From assembly GCA_001602415.1 (NCBI GenBank), contig CP012155.1, forward strand, positions 2,226,223-2,290,222: DNA of 64,000 bases, given 5' to 3'. Shown piece by piece: positions 53,680 to 62,592 of this stretch. Numbering within the stretch: the first letter of the stretch is position 1; each line of letters opens with the position of its first letter. The position numbers and the translations under genes are program-made. The notes under the pieces are model-generated. The model was not told where the DNA came from. It searched no databases and was given only the letters and a program-made list of their open reading frames with translations. Source of the stretch: Bacteroidetes bacterium UKL13-3. GTDB taxonomy: Bacteria; Bacteroidota; Bacteroidia; UKL13-3.

Positions 53680-53764
53680 GGGTTAAAATGGGTTAGTAAT
53701 GAAGCACTCAAGGCGAATAACAATTTCAAGATAAGTGTTTTATCCTAAAATACAATCTTGCTTA

Positions 53765-53965
53765 TTAAACAGGGTATACATAATCCCTTTTGTTAAAAAT
53801 GGTATAAGGATGTGTGTATAACATGGCATCCGTTTTGAACCGATTACGTACAAATTCGTCAGGAATACCGAACAAATTTCCGGTTTTATCGCATTGCGTG
53901 TAAGCAGCTCTTGTTATTATCATCAAGGTAACTGCCAATAGTATTTTTAGTCTATGATTGTCCAT
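53765..53965 (-). pseudogene. Array secreted partner, truncated copy B3
   Basis: Sixty-six residues: a signal peptide (LKILLAVTLMIITRAAYTQ), CDKTGNLFGIPDEFVRNRF and HPYTIFNKRDY as in B2, then a stop after VYPV. The remaining ~215 residues of B2 have no counterpart before A2 begins. It keeps the 19-bp overlap with lipoprotein A3. Confidence 0.75.
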
Positions 53966-54594
53966 ATTTCAGCAGGGTTTAATTGAATTTGTAATAAGCC
54001 ATTCGTCTTGTTTATGAGTGAGAATGAGCTACTGTCATCTTCATGATTATTTCTATTTGTTTTACTTACATCACTATAATCTATGTCATTTAGCTTGATA
54101 TTCCCAAAATATGTCGGAGGGTTTGGATTAGAGATGCCTGAATCGAAAATATAGAAATTGTATCCTTTAAAAGAAATCAGAATCTCATTATAAAGGCTGT
54201 TAAAATCTGTCACCTTGTACCATTTATAATGTACAATTTCAATTGTTTTATTTTTTATTGAATCCACAAATACAATTTTGTATGCCTCGTAATACTTTTC
54301 CGTACCCGTATTACTACACGATGGTTTTGAATACGGTATGAATTGATAAGTTTTAAATGATTGTTTACCGGTTCCAATACAATGAATGGTATCGCCAAGG
54401 CTGCTTACCATATTTATGGTGTCAAAACCTGTATATGGTAGAATCTTTTTTTGGGCTTCGGTTAGGTAATAATTTTCGGTTGTGCTTACACAGGGTTTAT
54501 CGTCACTTCCATCAGGTCGCTGGCAACTGTAAAGAGTAAATAGGCTTATCAAACCGATGCAAACAAGTATTGATGAATAAAGAATTGTTTTCAT
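53947..54594 (-). CDS. Array lipoprotein, copy A3
   Basis: This 215-residue lipoprotein (signal MKTILYSSILVCIGLISLFTL, lipobox L-Y-S-C, then QRPDGSDDKPC) shares with A2 the blocks LPYTGFDTINMVSSLGDTIH, CIGTGK and PYSKPSC, and a C terminus ending QIQLNPAEIWTIID. The family is unknown to me. It overlaps truncated partner B3 by 19 bp. Confidence 0.75.
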   Translation of the reverse strand: MKTILYSSILVCIGLISLFTLYSCQRPDGSDDKPCVSTTENYYLTEAQKKILPYTGFDTINMVSSLGDTIHCIGTGKQSFKTYQFIPYSKPSCSNTGTEKYYEAYKIVFVDSIKNKTIEIVHYKWYKVTDFNSLYNEILISFKGYNFYIFDSGISNPNPPTYFGNIKLNDIDYSDVSKTNRNNHEDDSSSFSLINKTNGLLQIQLNPAEIWTIID

Positions 54595-54689
54595 GTGTTA
54601 AGAGGATTTACAATTGGTATTAAAACATTTTTAAAAAGGTAGCTGTTATATGTAAAGTGTAATCAGGTTATAGCCCGCATCTTTTAAAA

Positions 54690-54974
54690 CTAGTTTGTTG
54701 TTTGATTTATTCCTACAAATACCACTAACACCACTTGTATAGCCCAGTGTACTGATGTAAGCGGGAAAGAGCGAGTATCTCCTTTTTTATCAAGGGAATA
54801 TAAGATATCAAAACCTGTACAAGGAACTTTGCTTAAATCACCGGCAGAAATATTCTGGGTTATGGTTTCCGTATCGTTGCACTCCACGTTTGAGTTGGGA
54901 TCATAGCAGCTTTGTAGGTAAAATGCAAGTGTGCAAATATAACAAGCTAGAACAGCATTGGAGATAAATTTCAT
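54690..54974 (-). CDS. Array lipoprotein, decayed copy A4
   Basis: From the ATG at 54974 (MKFISNAVLACYICTLAFYL, lipobox L-Q-S-C) it keeps the family start ISAGDLSKVPCTGFDILYSLDKKGDT, then diverges and stops at 94 residues. Just downstream, a different minus-strand frame reads KLVLKDAGYNLITL before a stop near 54646. This is like the end of partner B2 (IVLNDAGVETNFITGL). The copy is thus an A-unit head fused by deletion to a B-unit tail. Confidence 0.55.
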   Translation of the reverse strand: MKFISNAVLACYICTLAFYLQSCYDPNSNVECNDTETITQNISAGDLSKVPCTGFDILYSLDKKGDTRSFPLTSVHWAIQVVLVVFVGINQTTN

Positions 54975-55160
54975 AGAGGTGAGGTTAAGGTTATACAAAA
55001 AAAAAGCAATTATGTTGAGATTACAAAATATTTTAAACCAGAGCATTACCTTACTGATGTTTTTAGAATTATTACATTGTGAGGAAAATGATACCATTCA
55101 ACTGCACTAGCGTGACTTCAGGAGAACCAGAGAGATAAGGATTCAAACTATCCTATAACA

Positions 55161-55195
55161 AAAAATGCAGACCGATGACTCAGTCTGCATTTTTT
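55161..55195 (-). terminator. Bidirectional intrinsic terminator after valS
   Basis: AAAAATGCAGAC (55161-55172) pairs perfectly with GTCTGCATTTTT (55183-55194) around a 10-base loop, with A and T runs on both sides. It is 17 bp after the valS stop. Confidence 0.88.
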
Positions 55196-55211
55196 ATAAT
55201 AACACTATTGA

Positions 55212-57857
55212 TTACAAAGTAGCCAAAGTGCCTTTAATGATTTCTATTTTAGCAACAGCATCTGCGCGCTTTTGGCGTTCCTTTTCTACCAATTCAGGCT
55301 TTGCATTGGCCACAAATTTCTCATTGCTCAGCTTCGCATCAACAGATTTTAGGAAACCTTCCAGATACATTAGCTCTTTTGTAAGTTTTTCTTTCTCTTC
55401 CTCAGCATTGATCTCAATATTTAAATGAACAAAAACCTCATCAGTGGAAACCTGAATAGCCGTTGTGCCTTCAACTTTTTCATTCACAAAAGTAAGCTCA
55501 CTTACATTTGCCAATTTCTTAATTAAGAACTCAGCAATTTTATAGGAAGAACTATCTGTTGATTTCACCGCGATAGCGAATGCTTCTTTCGGACTTAATC
55601 CCTTCGAATTGCGTAACTCGCGAATCTTAGCTATGGTTTCAAATGCCTTGTCTAACTGAATAGTTGGTACTATTTTTACAACCGGATAAGAGGCAATACA
55701 AATAGATTCTCCCTCCTTGCGCTCACCAATATTTTGCCAAACTTCCTCGGTAACAAATGGCATGAACGGATGCAATACTTTCATCAATTGCTCAAAGTAC
55801 TGAATGGTTTGATTGTAGGTCGACTCGTTAATCGGTTTTCCGAATTCCGGTTTAATCATCTCCAAGTACCAGGCACAGAAATCATCCCAAATGAGTTTGT
55901 ATACCATCATCAATACTTCACTCAGCTTGTAATCGGTATATTTACTTTCAATCTCCGTCAAAGCACTGTTTAATCTTCCTGCAAACCAATCAGCACTTAG
56001 CTGATTACTTTTTAAGATCTCTTCACTAAACTCAGCATCCGGCTTAATCTCCCAACCTTTTACCAAACGGAAAGCATTCCATATTTTATTCGAGAAATTA
56101 CGTCCTTGTTCAACAAGTGATTCATCAAACAAAATATCATTTCCTGCAGGTGAGCACAACAACATTCCCATGCGCACACCATCCGCACCATATTGAGCAA
56201 TTAAATCCAACGGATCGGGTGAATTACCCAACGACTTGCTCATTTTTCTGCGTTGTTTATCACGCACAATTCCGGTGTAATATACATTACTGAACGGCTT
56301 CTCTCCCATCCACTCATAGCCCGCCATAATCATACGTGCTACCCAAAAAAACATAATCTCGGGAGCCGTTACCAAATCATTGGTCGGGTAAAAATATTTG
56401 ATATCCTCGTTACCTTTTTGTTTAAAGCCATCAAATACGCTGATTGGCCATAACCACGAAGAAAACCATGTATCCAATACATCCTCATCCTGACGCAACT
56501 GGCCAATTGAGAATTGAGAATTACGAATGGAGAATTTTTGAATCGCCTCTTGCTCGGATTTAGCTACTACATAACTGCCATCAGGTGCGTACCAAGCAGG
56601 GATTTGTTGTCCCCACCATAACTGACGGCTGATACACCAATCTTTGATGTTATCAATCCAGTGCTTGTAAGTATTTTTCATATTGGCGGGATGAAACTTA
56701 ATTTCATCGTTCATTACCGCATCCAATACTTGTGGATTTTTAGCGATGAACTTTTTCATATCTACCCACCACTGCAAGGTCAAACGCGGTTCAATAACTG
56801 CTCCTGTGCGTTCACTGGTTCCAACCTGATTTTTGTATTCCTCAATTTTAGCTATATGTCCGGCTTCTTCTAAATCAATAGCAATTTGCTTACGCACCGC
56901 AAAACGATCTTTACCAATGTATCTTACATCTTGTGCTTTCTCATTCAAGAATCCTTCTTCGGTTAAAATATCAATCACTTCGAGGCTGTATTTTTTACCC
57001 AGTTCGTAATCGTTTTTATCATGAGCAGGTGTAACCTTTAAACAACCTGTTCCAAAATCCATGGCAACGTATTCATCGGCAATGATTTCAATTTCACGAT
57101 TAATAAACGGAACCTTTACTCTTTTACCAACCAAGTACTTAAAACGTTCATCATTCGGATTCACACAAATGGCAGTATCGGCCAAAATGGTTTCCGGACG
57201 GGTAGTTGCAATCGTTACGTACTGAGTAGCATCATCAGTAAAGAAATATTTTATATAATACAGCTTACTGTTTACATCTTTAAAAATAACCTCTTCGTCA
57301 CTCAGGGCTGTTTTTCCTTGCGGATCCCAGTTAACCATTCGTAACTCACGATAGATTAACCCTTTTTCGTATAGGTCAATAAATACTTCAATTACGGCAT
57401 CGCTGAGGCTTTCTTCCATAGTGAAACGGGTTCTGTCCCAATCGCAACTGGCTCCCAGTTTTTCCAATTGTTTTAGAATGATTCCTCCGTATTTTTCTTT
57501 CCATTCCCAGGCATATTTCAAAAAGTCTTCACGACTCAAATCCGATTTTTTGATTCCACGTTCGCGCAGCATTTGAACCACCTTTGCTTCAGTTGCAATA
57601 CTGGCATGATCGGTTCCGGGTACCCAACAAGCATTTTTACCTTGCATGCGGGCACGTCTGATCAGCACATCCTGAATAGTGTTGTTCAGCATATGTCCCA
57701 TGTGCAATACTCCGGTTACGTTCGGAGGGGGAATTACCACCGTAAACGGTTCACGTTCATCAGGTGTTGCGTGAAAATAGCGGTTTTTCAACCAATACTG
57801 GTACCATTTTTCTTCAATGGCTTGGGGCGAATAGGTTTTAGGAAGTTCGTTGCTCAT
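55212..57857 (-). CDS. valS: Valyl-tRNA synthetase
   Basis: This 881-residue class I synthetase starts from the ATG at 57857 (MSNELPKTYSPQAIEEKWYQYW); an in-frame ATG 22 codons upstream gives an unlikely hydrophobic extension. The HIGH motif is present as H-M-G-H (VTGVLHMGHMLNNTIQD), the KMSKS loop as RRKMSKSLGNSPDP, and the editing domain has TTRPETILADTA. The C-terminal coiled-coil arm is present (KEKLTKELMYLEGFLKSV). Length and order of domains are normal. A strong terminator follows. Confidence 0.97.
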   Translation of the reverse strand: MSNELPKTYSPQAIEEKWYQYWLKNRYFHATPDEREPFTVVIPPPNVTGVLHMGHMLNNTIQDVLIRRARMQGKNACWVPGTDHASIATEAKVVQMLRERGIKKSDLSREDFLKYAWEWKEKYGGIILKQLEKLGASCDWDRTRFTMEESLSDAVIEVFIDLYEKGLIYRELRMVNWDPQGKTALSDEEVIFKDVNSKLYYIKYFFTDDATQYVTIATTRPETILADTAICVNPNDERFKYLVGKRVKVPFINREIEIIADEYVAMDFGTGCLKVTPAHDKNDYELGKKYSLEVIDILTEEGFLNEKAQDVRYIGKDRFAVRKQIAIDLEEAGHIAKIEEYKNQVGTSERTGAVIEPRLTLQWWVDMKKFIAKNPQVLDAVMNDEIKFHPANMKNTYKHWIDNIKDWCISRQLWWGQQIPAWYAPDGSYVVAKSEQEAIQKFSIRNSQFSIGQLRQDEDVLDTWFSSWLWPISVFDGFKQKGNEDIKYFYPTNDLVTAPEIMFFWVARMIMAGYEWMGEKPFSNVYYTGIVRDKQRRKMSKSLGNSPDPLDLIAQYGADGVRMGMLLCSPAGNDILFDESLVEQGRNFSNKIWNAFRLVKGWEIKPDAEFSEEILKSNQLSADWFAGRLNSALTEIESKYTDYKLSEVLMMVYKLIWDDFCAWYLEMIKPEFGKPINESTYNQTIQYFEQLMKVLHPFMPFVTEEVWQNIGERKEGESICIASYPVVKIVPTIQLDKAFETIAKIRELRNSKGLSPKEAFAIAVKSTDSSSYKIAEFLIKKLANVSELTFVNEKVEGTTAIQVSTDEVFVHLNIEINAEEEKEKLTKELMYLEGFLKSVDAKLSNEKFVANAKPELVEKERQKRADAVAKIEIIKGTLATL

Positions 57858-57905
57858 ATATTGGGTTCGAAAATACTGTGAGAATTTGGGTATTGAAAAT
57901 GAAAT

Positions 57906-57943
57906 AAAAACAAAAAACCCCATCGGCTTGTGAGCTGACAGGG
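57906..57943 (-). terminator. Intrinsic terminator after rplS
   Basis: On the minus strand GCCCTGTCAGCT pairs with AGCCGATGGGG around a short loop (one mismatch and two G-U pairs). It is followed by TTTTTTGTTTTT. It ends the rplS transcript and lies within the valS upstream region. Confidence 0.75.
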
Positions 57944-57972
57944 CAATTTTGCAATTTAACTATGAAAAAAAA

Positions 57973-58326
57973 TTAACCTCTTCTTTCTTTAACTTTTGCT
58001 TTTTTACCTTTTGCATCACGTAAGTAGAACAAACGTGCTCTGCGGACCTTACCACGGCTAATCAATTCGATTTTATCGATATTAGCACTGAATAAAGGGA
58101 AAATACGCTCAACGCCTACTCCATTAGAAATTTTACGCACAGTGAAAGTTGAACTAACACCTGTGTTTCTGCGTTGCAACACAACACCTTGGTATTGCTG
58201 AATACGCTCTTTGTTACCCTCACGGATTTTATAGTATACGTTTACCGTATCACCCGCGATGAATGTAGGTAATGTTTTATTGATAAATTCTGACTCTACA
58301 AGTTTAATTGCTTCTACTGCGTTCAT
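57973..58326 (-). CDS. rplS: 50S ribosomal protein L19
   Basis: This 117-residue protein begins [15 protein letters not shown] and has the L19 core [33 protein letters not shown] and [33 protein letters not shown]. It sits at the interface with the 30S subunit. It is the last gene of the rpsP-rimM-trmD-rplS series but has its own good promoter at 58349-58378. Confidence 0.97.
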   Translation of the reverse strand: MNAVEAIKLVESEFINKTLPTFIAGDTVNVYYKIREGNKERIQQYQGVVLQRRNTGVSSTFTVRKISNGVGVERIFPLFSANIDKIELISRGKVRRARLFYLRDAKGKKAKVKERRG

Positions 58327-58348
58327 AACAAATTCCTTAAATGGGATG

Positions 58349-58378
58349 CGAAAATAGGACTATAAATCTAAATACAAA
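58349..58378 (-). promoter_or_regulatory. rplS promoter (-33/-7)
   Basis: On the minus strand TATTTTCG (58349-58356) is a good -7 element. TTTG (58375-58378) lies 18 bp upstream, the spacing expected for the Bacteroidota primary sigma factor. It is about 22 bp before the rplS ATG and is the best two-part promoter I found in the window. Confidence 0.6.
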
Positions 58379-58428
58379 AATATTTTTCGAAAAAAGTGGA
58401 ACAAATTTCCCTCGCCCCGCTCCCCTTG

Positions 58429-59103
58429 CTATTTCAGTAAATCCGGTCTGCGTTCGTTGGTTCGTTGAACACTCTGTTCGTGGCGCCATTCATCAATTTT
58501 GGCGGCATGACCGCTAAGCAAAATATCCGGAACTTTCCAGCCTTTATATTCTGCAGGCCTAGTATATACTGGCGGGCTCAATAAATCATCCTGAAACGAA
58601 TCACTTAAAGCCGACTGTTCATCGTTTAACACCCCTGGCAATAACCTTACGATAGCATCAACCATTGTTGCGGCTGCCAGTTCGCCACCGGTAAGTACAA
58701 AACTCCCCAATGATAATTCACGGGTAATCAGGTTTTCCCGAACCCGCTCGTCAACACCTTTATAGTGACCACATAAAAACAGTAGGTTTTTCTTGGTTGA
58801 AAGTTGATTGGCGATTTTTTGATCAAACACCTCACCATCCGGACTTAGGTAGATGATTTCATCATACACGCGCTGTTCTTTCAGGCTTTCAATGCATTTA
58901 TCAATAGGCTCTACCATCATTACCAATCCTGCTCCACCGCCAAAAGGATAATCATCAACTGACTTGTGTTTATTGGTAGCAAAATCTCTGATATCAACGC
59001 AGTCAATCTCTACCAGCCCCTTTTGTTGGGCACGTTTCATCATGGAATGACCAAACGGACTCTCAAACATTTCGGGAAACAAGGTGAGAATATCTATGTG
59101 CAC
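58429..59103 (-). CDS. trmD: tRNA (guanine37-N1)-methyltransferase TrmD
   Basis: This 224-residue SPOUT-class enzyme forms m1G37 in tRNA, which guards the reading frame. It begins [21 protein letters not shown] and has [24 protein letters not shown] and the knot region [14 protein letters not shown]. Its start codon is only ~5 bp from the octamer array at 59109-59166, so its native leader has been replaced by, or lies beyond, that array. Confidence 0.96.
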   Translation of the reverse strand: MHIDILTLFPEMFESPFGHSMMKRAQQKGLVEIDCVDIRDFATNKHKSVDDYPFGGGAGLVMMVEPIDKCIESLKEQRVYDEIIYLSPDGEVFDQKIANQLSTKKNLLFLCGHYKGVDERVRENLITRELSLGSFVLTGGELAAATMVDAIVRLLPGVLNDEQSALSDSFQDDLLSPPVYTRPAEYKGWKVPDILLSGHAAKIDEWRHEQSVQRTNERRPDLLK

Positions 59104-59108
59104 TTTTT

Positions 59109-59166
59109 AGTTGATTAGGTGATTGAGTAATTGAGTTGATTAAGTAATTGAGTAATTAGGTTAAGT
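59109..59166. repeat. Gene-free octamer array upstream of trmD
   Basis: Tandem degenerate units TTAGGTGA, TTGAGTAA, TTGAGTTGA, TTAAGTAA, TTGAGTAA, TTAGGTTAA follow the consensus TTRRGT(T)RA. They are the same units that flank the four-helix-bundle gene at 9428-9866. There is no gene or second arm here, so it looks like a solo end or an excision scar. The remaining 59167-59277 shows nothing notable. Confidence 0.7.
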
Positions 59167-59277
59167 CCATTACTAGGTTTGGAAGATAAAAAGATTTTTG
59201 CGTATTCTATCTTAACAGCTATCGTGCAGGGTTAATCGCCTACCGTCTTTATTGCCGAATGCCTACTTTCTTCAAAC

Positions 59278-59790
59278 TTAAATATCCAATAAACCATCCG
59301 GTAAATTGAGGTAAATCGTTTGTTTCTTTTCGTTCACTTCGGTGATAAATGCTTCTACAGCCGGAATCAATACTTCTTGTCCGTTGTAATTGGTTCGTAT
59401 CAAAAGTTGATTGGGGTATTCTTCAATTTCCTCAACCACTCCAATGGCTCCTAGCTTTTCATCAATCAAGGCAAATCCTGTAAAATCATCCTCGACATAC
59501 AAATCACTTTTTTTTCTTTTACCAATTGGTATAAGCAAGTTTCTGCCAACAAACTCGGAAGCTTTCTCAACGGAATCAATATCTCTGAGTTTGAGCAGTG
59601 CGCCTTCATCAAAAGTTGGATGTATTGACTCAATATAAAAAGGAACGGGCTTTCCCTGAATTTCAAGGAAAGCCCATTCTTTGTATGATTTAACGGTGGT
59701 TAAGGAAATACGCAGTTCTCCTTTGGTTCCGTGCGTTTTATCAACCGATCCGGCTTGAATGAAATCTTTTCTTGCGATGGATTTCTTCAT
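59278..59790 (-). CDS. rimM: Ribosome maturation factor RimM
   Basis: This 170-residue protein helps mature the 30S head and binds S19. The N-terminal RimM domain shows GSVDKTHGTKGELRIS; the C-terminal PRC barrel contains LYVEDDFTGFALIDEKLGAIGVVEEIEEYPNQLLI and VLIPAVEAFI. It starts 9 bp after the rpsP stop and is separated from trmD by 174 bp containing the octamer array, more than is usual in this operon. Confidence 0.94.
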   Translation of the reverse strand: MKKSIARKDFIQAGSVDKTHGTKGELRISLTTVKSYKEWAFLEIQGKPVPFYIESIHPTFDEGALLKLRDIDSVEKASEFVGRNLLIPIGKRKKSDLYVEDDFTGFALIDEKLGAIGVVEEIEEYPNQLLIRTNYNGQEVLIPAVEAFITEVNEKKQTIYLNLPDGLLDI

Positions 59791-59799
59791 CTACCAATA

Positions 59800-60366
59800 T
59801 TATTCAGCTGTTTCTGTAGTTTCTGCAGTTTCAGCCGCAGGAGCTTCTTCAACAGGAGCCTCTTCAGTTGCTACTTCTTCAGCTACAGGATTAGCAGCAG
59901 CTTCTAAAGCAGCGCGTTTCTCAGCTATTTTTTGCAATCTTGCTTCTTTCACTTTCCCCTCTTGAGCCAATTTAGCCGCAGTTACGTCTGAAATTGATTG
60001 TTTGTGACGATCGCCATGAGCAGCTACTTTGTTTTGTTTTTCATCCAACCATGTGTTGAATTTAGCCATAGCAGCTTCTTCTGTTAATACTCCTTTGCGC
60101 ACACCAGCCATTAAGTGGTGCTTATAAAGAACTCCTTTGTAAGAAAGGATTGCACGGCAAGTATCGGTAGGCTGTGCACCTTTTTCTAACCATGAAAGAG
60201 CTTTGTCGGCATCGAGTTCGATAGTAGCTGGAACAGTTTGTGGTTTGTAGTAACCAATGTTCTCAATAAATTTACCATCTCTCGGAGCACGTGAATCCGC
60301 CACCACAATGTGATAATAAGGCGCTTGTTTGCGTCCATGACGCTGTAATCTGATTTTTACTGACAT
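59800..60366 (-). CDS. rpsP: 30S ribosomal protein S16 with long acidic/Ala tail
   Basis: The product is 188 residues from the ATG at 60366 ([22 protein letters not shown]); an ATG 16 codons upstream is not conserved-looking. The S16 core occupies the first ~80 residues ([28 protein letters not shown]). A Lys/Ala-rich helix and an Ala/Glu/Thr-rich end ([19 protein letters not shown]) follow. Long tails of this kind are usual in Bacteroidota S16. It is the first gene of the rpsP-rimM-trmD-rplS cluster and is divergent from the 60486 gene. Confidence 0.95.
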   Translation of the reverse strand: MSVKIRLQRHGRKQAPYYHIVVADSRAPRDGKFIENIGYYKPQTVPATIELDADKALSWLEKGAQPTDTCRAILSYKGVLYKHHLMAGVRKGVLTEEAAMAKFNTWLDEKQNKVAAHGDRHKQSISDVTAAKLAQEGKVKEARLQKIAEKRAALEAAANPVAEEVATEEAPVEEAPAAETAETTETAE

Positions 60367-60456
60367 ATAATTCTTATGTTTTAATCCCTGGGTCTCCACA
60401 CCAGCGGGCGGCAAATATGAAACTATTTTTCATAAAATCCAAAGCCTCTTTATCTT

Positions 60457-60464
60457 TATATTCG
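60457..60464 (+). promoter_or_regulatory. Probable -7 element for the 60486 gene
   Basis: TATATTCG fits TAnnTTTG with one change, 21 bp before the ATG at 60486. No clear -33 TTTG is seen. Confidence 0.35.
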
Positions 60465-60485
60465 TTCGCAGTTAAACCTTATTAC

Positions 60486-61160
60486 ATGAAAACATTGCTA
60501 TTCCTCATCTCTCTTATCATACTTTCGGCAGCCAACGCCCAAGATTTGGCGTATTCGGCTGGTCCTCGTTTGCTTGCTCATACAGAATTGATCACCAATA
60601 GCCTGCGTACACAAAAATCAAAACCTGCCAACTACACTTCCTTGGGATACAATATTCCGCTTGGCGACAAAGATATTGTGATAGGCGGAACAACAACGGT
60701 TTACAAAAAATTTGGAACGTTTATTTCTTACAAAGTGGGCATTCAAAACATCATGATGCCCAATAAAGGTGAACGTGGTGACTTTTTTTATGATAATGTA
60801 AAACAAAATGGGTGGACTATTACGGCAAATACGGAGCAATCGGTAGCGTGGACTTTTTGCGGAGGGTTAGCTGTAGCACTTGGCAAGAGAGTACCACTGT
60901 ATGTTGGAGCGGGGGCTACCCGTTACCGGGAGTTTTTTGAATATATTGACCCAACAGATAACAAACCCAAGTGGAACGTGAACCCTAACCGCACCCGAAT
61001 TGAACCTAACTTTTGTGCGGGAATTTTTTTGCCACTATTTGGAAGATTGGTTATGAATGTTGGCTACGAACACAATCCTCAAGTTGTTTTTGTAGGATTG
61101 GCAATACACGGACTGGATGTATTTGAAGATGCCGATGAATGGTGGTGGGGTGGAAATTAA
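60486..61160 (+). CDS. Predicted outer-membrane/periplasmic beta-rich protein
   Basis: The product is 224 residues from the ATG at 60486, chosen because it gives a clean signal peptide (MKTLLFLISLIILSAANAQ); a start at 60417 would precede the promoter. The mature protein has alternating hydrophobic strands (KDIVIGGTTTVYKKFGTFISYKVG, WTFCGGLAVALGKRVPLYVGAGATRY, RLVMNVGYEHNPQVVFVGLAI), like a small outer-membrane barrel. No named family recognised. It is followed after 20 bp by another small unknown gene. Confidence 0.72.
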   Translation: MKTLLFLISLIILSAANAQDLAYSAGPRLLAHTELITNSLRTQKSKPANYTSLGYNIPLGDKDIVIGGTTTVYKKFGTFISYKVGIQNIMMPNKGERGDFFYDNVKQNGWTITANTEQSVAWTFCGGLAVALGKRVPLYVGAGATRYREFFEYIDPTDNKPKWNVNPNRTRIEPNFCAGIFLPLFGRLVMNVGYEHNPQVVFVGLAIHGLDVFEDADEWWWGGN

Positions 61161-61180
61161 AAGAGCTGTGAATCCATTAT

Positions 61181-61552
61181 TTGATTCAAGTTATCAATAC
61201 CGATACTTCTACTGAATTGATTATACAATTAATCATCGATTCAATATCGATTGATAAGCAAGTTTGGGAAACAAATGACAGGGTTGATTTACCGATTATC
61301 ATTGATGGTGTTCCATTCGGAAATGCAACGGTAAATAAGGGACAAAAGTTGAATGTATTCTGTTTTTCAACGTTGCATGCAACATGGAAATTAATCAATC
61401 AAAAAACACAAAAAGAAATCGTAAAAAGTTATCGAACAGAAAAGATGGCTTATCAATCACCCGTTTTAAATAATTACCTGCAAAATATCAGAGCAAATCT
61501 TCACCACTTTTTAAATGATGCTGCTGTTAAAGATGTATTGTTGAGTGAGTAA
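61181..61552 (+). CDS. Small hypothetical protein
   Basis: This 123-residue protein has a TTG start (MIQVINTDTSTELI); no ATG is available near the N terminus. No signal peptide or membrane helix. Predicted beta strands (DLPIIIDGVPFGNATV, KLNVFCFSTLHATWKL) and a helical C terminus (NNYLQNIRANLHHFLNDAA). I do not recognise a family. Its 20-bp spacing from the preceding gene suggests the same transcript. Confidence 0.5.
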   Translation: MIQVINTDTSTELIIQLIIDSISIDKQVWETNDRVDLPIIIDGVPFGNATVNKGQKLNVFCFSTLHATWKLINQKTQKEIVKSYRTEKMAYQSPVLNNYLQNIRANLHHFLNDAAVKDVLLSE

Positions 61553-61627
61553 CTAAATATAACCTTTGAGAAATACAGAGCATTAATATATTGCAAACAC
61601 AAACCTCCACAGCTTAAAAACGATACT

Positions 61628-62326
61628 TTGATTGCATTAACGAAACATAAATTGGGTAAAACATCGTTTGTGGTTGTTTTGCTCTATTCTTTTGTAAACA
61701 GTTCATTCGCACAAAATTTTGACTTAGGCAGTTGGAATATTGTTAATTTAAAATACGGTATTAATTCCTCGTTTAGTGTTTTTGGTGAGGCACAATTGCG
61801 TTCGCTAAGATTTTACAATCACTTTCATTACCACGAATTCAAGGGTGGTATTAATTATAAACTGCACAACAATATGCAAGTTACATTAGCCGCTGGCAGC
61901 TATCAAACGTATAAAGAAGGAGGTGATTTTGTTTTACCCAAAAACAATGATGAGTTTAGAATTTGGCCACAAATTATTTTACACCAACAAATTGGTAAAA
62001 TAAGAGTGGAACAACGCTACCGAGCAGAATGTAGGTTTACAAATGCGGGTTATCGCAATAGATTTAGGTATAGATTAGGCTTATCATACTTATTTGGTGA
62101 AGCTAAAGATGGATATAAACCTTATCAAATAAGTTTAAGTGATGAGATTTTTTTTACGGATAACGAACCTTACTTTGAAAGAAACAGGCTGCTGTTTGCC
62201 TTTCATTATAAACCTTCAAAGACAACAACAATACAAATTGGTTACCTGCACCAATTTGATTATAAAATTAATGATGAAACTGGTAGAGACTTTTTTCAAA
62301 TAGGATACTATATTGAACTACCCTAA
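61628..62326 (+). CDS. DUF2490 family outer-membrane protein
   Basis: This 232-residue protein has a TTG start and a signal peptide (SFVVVLLYSFVNSSFAQ). The DUF2490 pattern is clear: LGSWNIVNLKYGINSSFSVFGEAQLRS, then NNDEFRIWPQII, KIRVEQRYRAECRF, NRFRYRLGLSYLF, FFTDNEPYFERNRLLFAFHYK and TIQIGYLHQFDY. Such proteins form ~10-strand barrels of unknown function. TACTTTG just before the TTG could be a -7 element, in which case the message would be almost leaderless. The 266-bp gap after the stop shows nothing. Confidence 0.8.
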   Translation: MIALTKHKLGKTSFVVVLLYSFVNSSFAQNFDLGSWNIVNLKYGINSSFSVFGEAQLRSLRFYNHFHYHEFKGGINYKLHNNMQVTLAAGSYQTYKEGGDFVLPKNNDEFRIWPQIILHQQIGKIRVEQRYRAECRFTNAGYRNRFRYRLGLSYLFGEAKDGYKPYQISLSDEIFFTDNEPYFERNRLLFAFHYKPSKTTTIQIGYLHQFDYKINDETGRDFFQIGYYIELP

Positions 62327-62592
62327 ACAGTTAATGAATCAGGCACATACCATTAACATTTCAACCTGTTTTACGTTGGAATTGATATCACACATCTTAC
62401 ACCCCTCAAATTTATTAAATAACCGCGGAGGAAATTCAAATGAATACATCCGAAATGAGGAGGCAATCGACAGAATGAACTACCCCGTAATCTGCCGCAG
62501 GTGCCTTCAACCATTCCGCTGCGTGGAGCTCAGGTACCTTTGCTAAAATCCCTCGTCCCAAAATCAAATATCCTTCCATCAAGCATCGAGCC

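Noticed and set aside
59109-59166. Tandem units considered as a CRISPR array
   Set aside because: The units are 8-9 bp, degenerate and contiguous, with no spacers and no cas genes nearby.
62313-62546. 77-codon plus-strand frame after the DUF2490 gene
   Set aside because: It overlaps the end of the DUF2490 gene, has no signal peptide, motif or start context, and looks like chance.
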